Source of the DNA: Lachnospiraceae bacterium
Lineage (GTDB): Bacteria; Bacillota; Clostridia; Lachnospirales; Lachnospiraceae
Reading direction: 5' to 3'
NCBI GenBank assembly: GCA_017959525.1
Contig: JAGDAL010000150.1
Location: 1 to 14,553, forward strand
Length of the DNA stretch: 14,553 nt
The notes under the pieces are model-generated. The model searched no databases and was not told where the DNA came from. It worked only from the letters and a program-made list of their open reading frames with translations. This document shows positions 1 through 6,929 of this stretch, piece by piece. Numbering within the stretch: the first letter of the stretch is position 1; each line of letters opens with the position of its first letter. Position numbers and translations under genes: made by a program.

Positions 1-789
1 AACAATGAGGATGCGGAAGCAACCGGTACTTGCATGCGAATCTTCTTAAATGGAGCAGAGAAAAAGTTCTCCAATGAAACAGCAGGTCATTTTTCTGCGG
101 ATAAAGTGGTTCGAATCAACGAGGTATACAAGGTGTATGCCGGTGATGTGATTATGTTTGCCATTAATCCGGAAGGTAACGACAGCTATGACGGTGGACG
201 CTTAAGTGTAACCATTGAAGATGCCACCGCAAGTCAGCCGGAACCTGGCACCAACACCAATCCGGACCCAAGTACACCGAGTGCTTCCGACCGGGAAAAT
301 GCCACCGTTTTGAAGGATGATTTCTCCGGGGAGCAGGGCAAGAACGGCTGGTACTACGGCGTGTGCGATTGGAACGGCGCGAATTTCGCAGAGATTCCGT
401 ACGATGCAGAGAACGGCCGTTACTATAACAACGGGAACAAGCCGGAATTAAAAGCGGACTTTATGGAGCCGGGTGGTGGAAGAAACGCAGCCTACAAGTG
501 GGTGGTTGCAAAAGACGGTAAGATTCGTGTAACCGGTAATTATACCAAGTTCGCCAACAGCGGTGACCCGGAGGCTAACGGAACCTGTATGAGGCTTCAT
601 ATCAACAATGATGAGAAGATCTGGATTGGCGGAGATATTCAGGGAAATTACGATCATGAAATCCGCCGGGACTTCGATGAGGAATATGAAGTGCATGCGG
701 GAGATGTATTAATCTTCCATGTGGATCCGGAAGGCAACGATGCCTGGGACGGTGGACGATTGGAAGTGTCCATCTCACCGGTTGAGTAA
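1..789 (+). CDS. C-terminal part of a probably secreted protein with duplicated beta-rich domains
   Basis: The frame is open from base 1, so the 5' end lies outside the window; 262 residues are visible, ending in TAA. Two related domains can be seen. The tail of a first copy (about residues 1-74) and a complete second copy (about 101-262) share GTCMR, AGDV and NPEGND/DPEGND followed by DGGRL. A Pro/Thr/Ser/Asn-rich linker (about 75-100) joins them, as is common in secreted multidomain polysaccharide-degrading enzymes. The second copy is rich in Trp, Tyr and Gly near its start (GWYYGVCDWNG), which would suit a carbohydrate-binding beta-sandwich. No membrane anchor or LPXTG motif is seen at the C-terminus. 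I do not recognise the family. A substrate-binding appendage of an extracellular fructanase is possible given the GH32 operon nearby, but no catalytic domain is visible. The stop codon lies inside the 3' end of the convergent gene at 775. Confidence 0.75.
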   Translation, partial: NNEDAEATGTCMRIFLNGAEKKFSNETAGHFSADKVVRINEVYKVYAGDVIMFAINPEGNDSYDGGRLSVTIEDATASQPEPGTNTNPDPSTPSASDRENATVLKDDFSGEQGKNGWYYGVCDWNGANFAEIPYDAENGRYYNNGNKPELKADFMEPGGGRNAAYKWVVAKDGKIRVTGNYTKFANSGDPEANGTCMRLHINNDEKIWIGGDIQGNYDHEIRRDFDEEYEVHAGDVLIFHVDPEGNDAWDGGRLEVSISPVE

Positions 790-1386
790 AGAAAGGTAGG
801 TAAGAACTTCCGGGGAATCTTCCTCGGAAGGGATAATGCCTAAATAAAGGGAATCGGAAAATCCTGCTTCCTTGTAGTAAGAAGAAAAAGAAAGATCGAT
901 GGCATAAGGCTCCCCCTTTTCATCATAGATCAAGTATGGCTCGACTTGCGCAAGGAGAGCGGGATTTTCTTCTATATAGGACAATGGATTATCGAGATAT
1001 TCGTTGGAATGGCACCAATCCAAGGCATAGCGGTCCCCGACGACGATGTCTAGCTTACCGTCGGAGATGGCGGCCATGACCTTCATGGCGGAACCGTAGG
1101 CATACTCTAAGTTCTCGCTGTTAGGGTCTTCGGTAATGAGAAGATTGGTGTAATTAGAGACCGTAAGGTCGCTGCCTTTGGTCATTTCTTTCAGAAAATG
1201 ATCGGAGACCGCAACGTTTACGTAGGCGACATACAGATCAGCCTTCTGGTTGCGCTGCATGGTGCGAACCAGGGAAAAAAGAATGCAAATAAGAGCTGCA
1301 GTAACGAAGATGTGGATTTTGTAATAATCCCAGATGTACTGCAGCTTTTGTTTCTTATTCAGTTCACGAAAAGTGGAATGCTTCAT
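775..1386 (-). CDS. Single-pass membrane protein with extracytoplasmic domain, function unknown
   Basis: A 203-residue protein. A basic, probably cytoplasmic N-terminus (1-27) is followed by one hydrophobic segment (about 28-43), then a mostly acidic domain of about 155 residues predicted to lie outside the cell. The outer domain contains KVMAAISDGKLDIVVGD, which resembles strands of solute-binding folds, but this is too weak for a family call. It is the last gene of the minus-strand LacI-YesL cluster. Its ATG lies 9 bases after the YesL stop, with an AGGAT ribosome site overlapping that stop (TAGGATTTTATT then ATG). Its TGA stop overlaps the 3' end of the convergent gene on the plus strand by 15 bases. 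Position next to a YesL gene and a sugar ABC operon suggests a link to carbohydrate uptake or envelope sensing; that is inference only. Confidence 0.8.
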   Translation of the reverse strand: MKHSTFRELNKKQKLQYIWDYYKIHIFVTAALICILFSLVRTMQRNQKADLYVAYVNVAVSDHFLKEMTKGSDLTVSNYTNLLITEDPNSENLEYAYGSAMKVMAAISDGKLDIVVGDRYALDWCHSNEYLDNPLSYIEENPALLAQVEPYLIYDEKGEPYAIDLSFSSYYKEAGFSDSLYLGIIPSEEDSPEVLTYLSLLNR

Positions 1387-1395
1387 AATAAAATC

Positions 1396-2013
1396 CTATG
1401 CTTGCACCTGCTCACATTGAATCAGGATGTTCTTCATAATCATGGCATTGAGTAGTGCACAGGTACCCATACCAAACACGATACATGGCGTGCAGATGTA
1501 GTAAATCAAAGCGCCCATGGCAAGAATAACACAAAACATCACCACGGTGCAGACGATAAAACGCATGCCAATCATGATAGAGTTCTTAAACAATGCCGGG
1601 ATGGTATTATCAAAGTGCGCATGCAACGGGAAAATCCAAAGTGCCACAATGATATAAGCAATGACGGCAACGATAAGAACTGCACTTAAGAAGGCCCAAA
1701 AGGTCGCGGTAAAGCACAAATGATAAAGTATATATCCATCTACGGAAAGTGCAAGGCCAGCCACTGTCATAATAACACCAATGGCAGTGCTCTTGCCGAA
1801 CTGCTCCCGGAAGGCGTGGAAGAAGGCTTTGGTAATATAGCCGTCTTCATCCCGTGCAATTTTCTGGCAGGTATAGCACAGCGCTGTGGTGGATGCGCCG
1901 ATGGTAATGATGGGAATACAACAAACCATCCATAGAATATTCAGCCAAACGCTCTGTACAATTTTGGTGATAAAACGAAGGACGGGGCCGTCGTAGTTCA
2001 ATAAGTTACGCAT
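1396..2013 (-). CDS. YesL family (DUF624) integral membrane protein
   Basis: A 205-residue very hydrophobic protein with about five membrane segments (near residues 21-41, 77-97, 104-129, 151-172 and 174-192). The N-terminal stretch LNILWMVCCIPIITIGASTT (24-43) matches the characteristic start of the YesL/DUF624 family, whose members usually sit beside LplB/YtcP/LipO-type sugar ABC transporters and carbohydrate regulators in Firmicutes. The biochemical role of the family is not established; an accessory role in transport has been proposed from gene context. The ATG is preceded by a GGAG ribosome site five bases away and lies 18 bases after the LacI stop, so it is probably co-transcribed with that gene. 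The length is normal for the family and the stop is TAG. Confidence 0.88.
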   Translation of the reverse strand: MRNLLNYDGPVLRFITKIVQSVWLNILWMVCCIPIITIGASTTALCYTCQKIARDEDGYITKAFFHAFREQFGKSTAIGVIMTVAGLALSVDGYILYHLCFTATFWAFLSAVLIVAVIAYIIVALWIFPLHAHFDNTIPALFKNSIMIGMRFIVCTVVMFCVILAMGALIYYICTPCIVFGMGTCALLNAMIMKNILIQCEQVQA

Positions 2014-2031
2014 AGTTACTCCATAAAACGA

Positions 2032-3084
2032 TTAATCGGTAGATGCACGATAAATCAAATCCGTCTCCGCATAAACGGTGCGGTAATTCAAATCCGGCTG
2101 CTCGATACGGGAGAGTAGCAGGTTCGCTGCGGTATGTCCCATCACCTGGGTGTGAATATGACAGGTGGTTAAGGCCGGTGTCATGACACGGGATTCTGCA
2201 GAATCGTCGAAACCGCAGATGCGTACATCTTCCGGATAGGACTTGCCCATTTGCTTCAGGCAGTTAATCAAATCAATAGCAACGAAATCATTGGCGCAGA
2301 TAAACAAATCGGGAAGCTACTTCAAGGCTCTTACTGCATCGCACAGGTGTACATAATAATCAGCGCCGTGTGGACAAATATCCGTCAGTCAGAACTCTTC
2401 GTTGATTGGCAAATCATTCAGATACATGGCATTACGGAACGCCATAAAGCGTTCGAAGAAGGAACGGCAGTGATTCATCTGGCCGATGAAGCCAATGCGT
2501 CGAAGGCCTCGCGCCCGCATATCGGAAATCAGGTTAAAAATTCCTGCAGAGTTATCCATCATAAGAATATCTGCTGCTAAGCGATGGGAATAGCTGGCAA
2601 CCGGAGCATCTACCAAAAGCACCGGAATGCCAAGGTTGCATAACATCTCACAATACGGATGATGGAACATCTCCACGCAGATAATGGCCTGGGTTCTGGC
2701 AGCATCGAAGCTTGGCGGAAGTACTAACTGTTCCAAGTTGTCCGGTGTAACCCGGTGCATGGTCATACGATACCCAAGGTGGGTAATCTCGTTCTGGAAC
2801 TTATCCAGCATGGTGGTAGCAAAATGGGAATTATCTAAGAAACTACCGGTAAAAAATGCAACTTCTCCGGCGATGACCGGTTTCTTCGCAGACATGCCTC
2901 CATAGATGTCTGCAGTGGAAGATGCATAAGAAAACTGTTTGTACCCCATCTCAATGGCCTTCGCCAAGACTCTCTCTCGGGTGGCATCTGCAAGAATTCC
3001 TGTGTTGTTAATCGCCTTGGATACGGTATTTCTGGATACCCCCAGCGCATCCGCAATGTCTTGAATGGTTACTTTGTTAGCCAT
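2032..3084 (-). pseudogene. LacI/GalR-family repressor interrupted by two in-frame stop codons
   Basis: Read through, the frame gives 350 residues, a normal LacI-family length. Residues 4-28 form the helix-turn-helix (VTIQDIADALGVSRNTVSKA), and the rest is a periplasmic-binding-protein-like effector domain. TGA at 2391-2389 (codon 232) and TAG at 2319-2317 (codon 256) interrupt it with no change of frame. The stretches between and after them are typical LacI sequence (DYYVHLCDAVRALK, then LPDLFICANDFVAIDL). Simple reversions (CGA to TGA, CAG to TAG) would restore the gene, so two C-to-T changes are the easiest explanation. The truncated 231-residue product would keep the DNA-binding domain and much of the first effector subdomain but lose most of the second. 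The ATG has a good AGGAG site six bases upstream. It diverges from the sugar ABC-GH32 operon and was presumably its regulator. Assembly or sequencing error is the main alternative. Confidence 0.85.
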
Positions 3085-3107
3085 GTCATTCTCCTATTTA
3101 TATATCA

Positions 3108-3285
3108 TGTAAAAATCTCTCAAATGTAAAAACCGAAAATCAACAACGGATTTCCATAGACTATGATAAATTGTTACATGCATTTTGTCAAATGTAAAAA
3201 TTCTGATGCACTTTTTTACAAAAACAGTGCAAAACCATTGTCATATTTTTACAAATATACAAAACTGAATTGACACAAATGTAAA
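3108..3285. repeat. Cluster of six TGTAAA half-sites in the divergent promoter region
   Basis: TGTAAA occurs at 3108-3113, 3125-3130, 3193-3198 and 3280-3285 on the plus strand and at 3215-3220 and 3248-3253 on the minus strand. Most copies sit in the wider context AAATGTAAAA. Sites 3193 and 3215 form an exact 8-base inverted repeat (TGTAAAAA, 12-base spacer, TTTTTACA). TGTAAA is the half-site of many LacI-family operators, such as the TGTAAACGTTTACA type. One copy lies in the spacer of the plus-strand promoter and one abuts the -35 of the minus-strand promoter, suggesting operator function. Some copies could arise by chance in such AT-rich DNA. Confidence 0.5.
3163..3191 (-). promoter_or_regulatory. 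Predicted sigma-A-type promoter of the LacI-YesL cluster
   Basis: On the minus strand, TTGACA (3191-3186) and TATCAT (3168-3163) are separated by 17 bases. The predicted start, near 3156, leaves a leader of about 70 bases before the LacI ATG at 3084. The spacer contains ATGTAACAA, a variant of the TGTAAA half-site repeated in this region. Confidence 0.65.
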
Positions 3286-3297
3286 ATATGGTATAGT
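3270..3297 (+). promoter_or_regulatory. Predicted promoter of the sugar ABC-GH32 operon
   Basis: TTGACA (3270-3275) and TATAGT (3292-3297) are separated by 16 bases. The predicted start near 3304 leaves a leader of about 46 bases before the first permease ATG at 3350, which has a strong GAGGAGG ribosome site. A TGTAAA half-site (3280-3285) lies in the spacer, a good position for a repressor. Confidence 0.75.
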
Positions 3298-3315
3298 GAA
3301 TGCATAAACAAATTG

Positions 3316-3329
3316 TGACATATGTGTCA
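3316..3329. promoter_or_regulatory. Inverted repeat TGACA-N4-TGTCA in the operon leader
   Basis: TGACATATGTGTCA is a perfect 5-base inverted repeat around TATG, about 12 bases downstream of the predicted transcription start and just before the ribosome site. It is placed as a roadblock operator would be. Which protein would bind it is unknown; it does not match the TGTAAA half-sites. Confidence 0.4.
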
Positions 3330-3349
3330 TACGTCTTTGAGGAGGGTAA

Positions 3350-4261
3350 ATGAATAAGGAAGCTAAGGCTCACAATACATTATTGTATGTGAAGCATCAC
3401 TGGAGATTATATCTGTTCTTCCTAGGGCCTGCATTGGTGCTGACATTACTGTTTCGCTATGCACCTATGGGAGGAATCTTAATTGCATTTGAGAAGTACA
3501 GCCCGTTCAAAGGCTTCTTCGGAAGCGAGTGGGTAGGACTGGAGTACTTCCGTCAGTTCTTATCATCACCGGATTTCCTATCCTATTTGGTAAATACCTT
3601 GAAGCTTAGTATCTTCGGTTTGTTGTGGGGATTCCCAATCCCGATTATTCTTGCTCTTCTATTAAATAGAATTGAGAGCAGCAAGATCAAACAGAAGATT
3701 CAGTTGGTTCTCTACATGCCGAACTTCATTTCCGTCATCGTACTCTGCGGTATGGTTCGTATCTTGTTGTCCGTAACCGGACCGGTGAATTTGATGTTTG
3801 GAACCACCATTAACTTCTTAACATTGCCGGAAGCGTTCCGACCGATTTACATCATCAGTGGTATCTGGCAGGGCGCAGGTTGGGCATCCATTATGTACAC
3901 CGCTTCCTTATCCAATGCATCTCAGGAGCTGAAGGAAGCCGCACAGATTGACGGAGCCAATATCTGGCAGCAGATCAAGGCGGTTGAGTGGCCGGCTATT
4001 AAGGATATGGTTGTTATCCAGTTCATCCTTCAGGCAGGTAACATCATGAGTATCGGCTTCGAGAAGGCTTATGCATTGCAGACGGATTTGAACTTAGGTG
4101 CTTCCGAAATCATTGCTACCTATGTATATAAGAAAGGTTTGATTGACGGTAACTACAGTTATTCCACAGCGGTTGGCTTGTTCAATACCGTCATCAATGT
4201 TGTTTTGTTAATTACGGTAAATAAGATCGTCGAGTGGATGAACGACGGTCAGGGACTATAG
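3350..4261 (+). CDS. Sugar ABC transporter permease, LplB type (CUT1 family)
   Basis: A 303-residue inner-membrane permease with about six membrane segments (first at 19-36, last at about 270-291). The cytoplasmic coupling loop for the ATPase is present: EAAQIDGANIWQQIKAVEWP starting at residue 196, the EAA-x3-G motif of binding-protein-dependent permeases. The N-terminal block (YLFFLGPALVLTLLFRYAPM) is typical of LplB/YteP-like permeases that pair with large lipoprotein binding proteins. It is the first gene of the operon; the ATG follows GAGGAGG by four bases, and the next permease starts 13 bases after its stop. Sugar specificity cannot be read from the permease; the GH32 enzyme downstream points to sucrose or fructo-oligosaccharides. 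Confidence 0.92.
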   Translation: MNKEAKAHNTLLYVKHHWRLYLFFLGPALVLTLLFRYAPMGGILIAFEKYSPFKGFFGSEWVGLEYFRQFLSSPDFLSYLVNTLKLSIFGLLWGFPIPIILALLLNRIESSKIKQKIQLVLYMPNFISVIVLCGMVRILLSVTGPVNLMFGTTINFLTLPEAFRPIYIISGIWQGAGWASIMYTASLSNASQELKEAAQIDGANIWQQIKAVEWPAIKDMVVIQFILQAGNIMSIGFEKAYALQTDLNLGASEIIATYVYKKGLIDGNYSYSTAVGLFNTVINVVLLITVNKIVEWMNDGQGL

Positions 4262-4274
4262 GAAGGAGGATGTC

Positions 4275-5186
4275 ATGGAAAACACTACGAAGAAAAAAAG
4301 CGCATTTGCCAGACATTCTCTCGGAGACAAAGTCTTCCTGTTGGTAGGCTATGTAATCTTAGGATTGTTTGTTTTAGCGATTATTGTTCCTATGGTTTAC
4401 ATCGTAATTGCTTCCTTCATGGATCCGATTACCTTACAGAATACAGGAATTACCTTTGATTTTGAAAAATGGACACTGACCGCATATGAGCGTGTTATTT
4501 CCAACGGACAGATTTGGGTAGGTTTTAAGAATGCCATTGTGTATTCCTTATTATTCACATTCTTGTCCGTAGCAATCACCATGCTGTGTGCATATCCAAT
4601 GTCACTTGCAGACTTCCGCGGAAGAAAGTTCTGTAAGGTACTGTTCATGATTACCATGTTCTTCGGCGGCGGTTTGATCCCGACTTACTTATTGATCAGT
4701 AACTTAGGTTTATTGGACAGTATGTGGGCCGTAGTACTTCCGGGTGCATTTTCCGTATGGGATATGATTATTGCCCGTACCTACTATCGCGGAATCCCGG
4801 GAGAGCTTCGGGAAGCTGCTGAGGTTGACGGTGCCAATGAGTTGACACTTTTCTTCCGCATTTTGCTTCCGGTATGTACACCGGTCATCGCCGTACTGTG
4901 CTTGTGGCAGTTTGTCGGAATGTGGAACAGCTACTTCGATGCCATGATTTATTTGAATTCCGCATCCAAGCAGCCATTACAGTTGGTACTTCGTGCCATC
5001 TTGATTCAGAACCAGCCGGACGCAGGCATGATTGCAGATATGCAGTCCACTGCTGAAAGGGCGCGTTTGGCAGAGTTGTTAAAATACGCAACCATCATTA
5101 TTTCCAGCTTACCGCTTCTGGTGATGTATCCGTTTTTCCAGAAGTACTTCGATGCAGGAATTATGGTAGGTTCCGTAAAGGGTTAA
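4275..5186 (+). CDS. Sugar ABC transporter permease, YtcP/LplC type (CUT1 family)
   Basis: A 303-residue permease, partner of the upstream one. It has about six membrane segments and the coupling loop EAAEVDGANELTLFFRILLP starting at residue 180. The C-terminus (FFQKYFDAGIMVGSVKG) is the hallmark ending of the YtcP/LplC/CarB-like group, so the gene is complete. The ATG is preceded by AGGAGG (from the GGAAGGAGG just after the previous stop). The two permeases should form the heterodimeric membrane channel. No ATPase gene follows, so energy presumably comes from a shared ATPase encoded elsewhere. Confidence 0.93.
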   Translation: MENTTKKKSAFARHSLGDKVFLLVGYVILGLFVLAIIVPMVYIVIASFMDPITLQNTGITFDFEKWTLTAYERVISNGQIWVGFKNAIVYSLLFTFLSVAITMLCAYPMSLADFRGRKFCKVLFMITMFFGGGLIPTYLLISNLGLLDSMWAVVLPGAFSVWDMIIARTYYRGIPGELREAAEVDGANELTLFFRILLPVCTPVIAVLCLWQFVGMWNSYFDAMIYLNSASKQPLQLVLRAILIQNQPDAGMIADMQSTAERARLAELLKYATIIISSLPLLVMYPFFQKYFDAGIMVGSVKG

Positions 5187-5188
5187 TG

Positions 5189-5220
5189 TTAAAAACAGCA
5201 GACGAAGGAGCTGTTTTAAA
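5189..5220 (+). other. Intercistronic stem-loop before the sugar-binding lipoprotein gene
   Basis: AAAACAGC (5192-5199) and GCTGTTTT (5210-5217) form an 8-base stem with a 10-base loop, extendable by further A-T pairs. There is no U-tract after it, so it is not a standard terminator. Such hairpins often protect or separate binding-protein mRNA from the upstream permease message, giving more of the binding protein; that role is inferred. Confidence 0.45.
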
Positions 5221-5236
5221 TATAGGAGGAGAAAAA

Positions 5237-6901
5237 ATGAAAAAGAGATTTGCAAAGAGAGTAGTAGCCGCTACACTTGCCGCAACCATGGTAGCAAGTG
5301 CATTCACCGGCTGCGGCGGCAGTAAGGGGAACAGCGCAAGTAATGCTGATTCAGTGGACGTAGCAGATATCCACTTCCCAATGGACGAGAAGGTAACCAT
5401 CACCGGTATGATCAGTTATCCTACCGGAACTGAGGAAGAGCCAAACAATCGTACCATTTTTAAGAGATTGGAAGATGACACCAACGTACATGTTGAGTGG
5501 ACAGCAATTTCTTCCGACCAGTGGGGAGACAAGATCTCTCTGAACATGGCCAATGTAAACACACTGACCGATTTCGTATTCAATGCCGGCTTCGGCGACA
5601 GCGACTTGATCCGTTATGCTGACCAGGGTGTCATCATCCCGGTAGAGGATTACATCGATGAGTACATGCCGAACTTGAAGGCTGTATTCGATAAGTATCC
5701 GGAATATCGTACCATGTGTACCGATGAGAACGGCCATATCTGGGCACTGCCTTGGATTGAGCAGTTGGGTTCCGAGAAGACCGCCATCCAGACGGTTGGT
5801 AACAACATGACATTCATCAACCAGAAGTGGTTAGACTTCCTTGGACTTGAGACTCCTACCACCGTAGACGAGTTCGAGGCCGTATTGAAGGCTTTCCAGG
5901 AGCATGCTCCGGAACTTCAGAAGGAATTCGGAATCGATGGTGACATCATTCCAATGTCCTGCATTATTAACGATCAGGATCCGAACCTTTTGATCAACGG
6001 TTTCGGCGATGGTATCGGCGATGTTGATATGGGACAGCACATTGCTGTAACTGATGACAAGAAGGTTATTTGTACCGCAACTACCGACGGATTCCGTAAG
6101 GGTGTGGAGTGGTTACATCAGTTGTATGCAGAAGGCTTAATCGATCCGGAGTGCTTCACCCAGGATTGGTCCACCTATGTTGCTAAGGGTAAGTCCCACA
6201 GATACGGCGTATGCTTCACATGGGATGTTGCAAATATTGATAACATCAATGACTACGTACCTTTGAAGGCACTGAAGGCTGACACCGTTAACGTAACACC
6301 ACAGAACGGTTCCTTCACTTCCGGTTTCGATAGAGGCCGTTGCGTAGTAACCAGCGTATGCAAGAACCCTGCATTGATTTGTGCATGGTTAGACCAGATG
6401 TATGATCCTTTCCAGTCTCCACAGAACAACTGGGGAACTTACGGCGAGGATGATGAGTTCGATATTTTCGAGTTGAGCGAGAATGCCAACGGCGATCCAA
6501 TGTTAAAGCATGCACCACTTGGCGATGCTTCTCCTGTAGAAGTACGTGAGGCTGAGTGTGTCAGCGGACCTTTAGCAATTCTTGATGAGTACTACGATGT
6601 ATACGTAACCTGCCCGGATGATGCACAGTATCGTTTGGATTGGATTAAGGATTACTACACCGAGGATATGCATAACCAGTATGTATACCCACGTGTATTC
6701 ATGAGTGCAGAAGATACCGAGAAGTTATCTACCATTCAGACAGACCTGGTATCTTACTTGAACTCCAGCAAGGCTGAGTTCATCCGTGACGGTATTACCG
6801 ATGAGTCCTGGAATGCTTACTTGGATCAGGTAAACAGCTACGGAGTCGATGAGTACTTAGCAATTTATCAGCAGTACTTAGATGCATATTATGCAAACTA
6901 A
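5237..6901 (+). CDS. Sugar ABC transporter substrate-binding lipoprotein (LipO/YtcQ-like)
   Basis: A 554-residue extracellular solute-binding protein of family 1, of the large LipO/YtcQ class that pairs with LplB/YtcP permeases. The signal peptide (1-25) has a basic start (MKKRFAKR), a hydrophobic core and a lipobox ending in TGC, with Cys26 as the lipidation site, so it is tethered outside the membrane. A Ser/Asn/Gly-rich stretch follows Cys26. I chose the ATG at 5237 because AGGAGG (5224-5229) lies seven bases upstream and the signal peptide starts there. An in-frame ATG at 5186 overlapping the previous stop has no ribosome site and would add a 17-residue extension unlike a signal peptide. 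Acidic and aromatic residues are frequent, as in sugar binders. Probable ligands are sucrose or short fructans, inferred from the GH32 gene downstream. Confidence 0.92.
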   Translation: MKKRFAKRVVAATLAATMVASAFTGCGGSKGNSASNADSVDVADIHFPMDEKVTITGMISYPTGTEEEPNNRTIFKRLEDDTNVHVEWTAISSDQWGDKISLNMANVNTLTDFVFNAGFGDSDLIRYADQGVIIPVEDYIDEYMPNLKAVFDKYPEYRTMCTDENGHIWALPWIEQLGSEKTAIQTVGNNMTFINQKWLDFLGLETPTTVDEFEAVLKAFQEHAPELQKEFGIDGDIIPMSCIINDQDPNLLINGFGDGIGDVDMGQHIAVTDDKKVICTATTDGFRKGVEWLHQLYAEGLIDPECFTQDWSTYVAKGKSHRYGVCFTWDVANIDNINDYVPLKALKADTVNVTPQNGSFTSGFDRGRCVVTSVCKNPALICAWLDQMYDPFQSPQNNWGTYGEDDEFDIFELSENANGDPMLKHAPLGDASPVEVREAECVSGPLAILDEYYDVYVTCPDDAQYRLDWIKDYYTEDMHNQYVYPRVFMSAEDTEKLSTIQTDLVSYLNSSKAEFIRDGITDESWNAYLDQVNSYGVDEYLAIYQQYLDAYYAN

Positions 6902-6929
6902 AAAATAAAACAAACGGAAAGGAATTCCT

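Noticed and set aside
2389..2391. TGA in the LacI gene as selenocysteine, or genome-wide stop reassignment
   Set aside because: TGA, TAG and TAA all end other genes here (775, 1396 and 2032 on the minus strand). A second stop of a different type follows, and no redox motif or clear SECIS-like hairpin was seen.
2251..2580. A 109-codon plus-strand frame opposite the LacI gene
   Set aside because: It is antisense to conserved LacI codons, has no ribosome site and has no recognisable protein features. Other long antisense frames over the sugar and amino-acid genes were rejected for the same reason.
2032..3084. A frameshift as the cause of the LacI gene split
   Set aside because: Both halves are in the same frame (codons 1-231 and 257-350) and the bridge also reads as LacI sequence, so nonsense changes explain it and no insertion or deletion is needed.
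5186..5236. Upstream start for the sugar-binding lipoprotein
   Set aside because: The ATG at 5186 has no ribosome site and would place 17 polar residues before the signal peptide; AGGAGG before 5237 decides the start.
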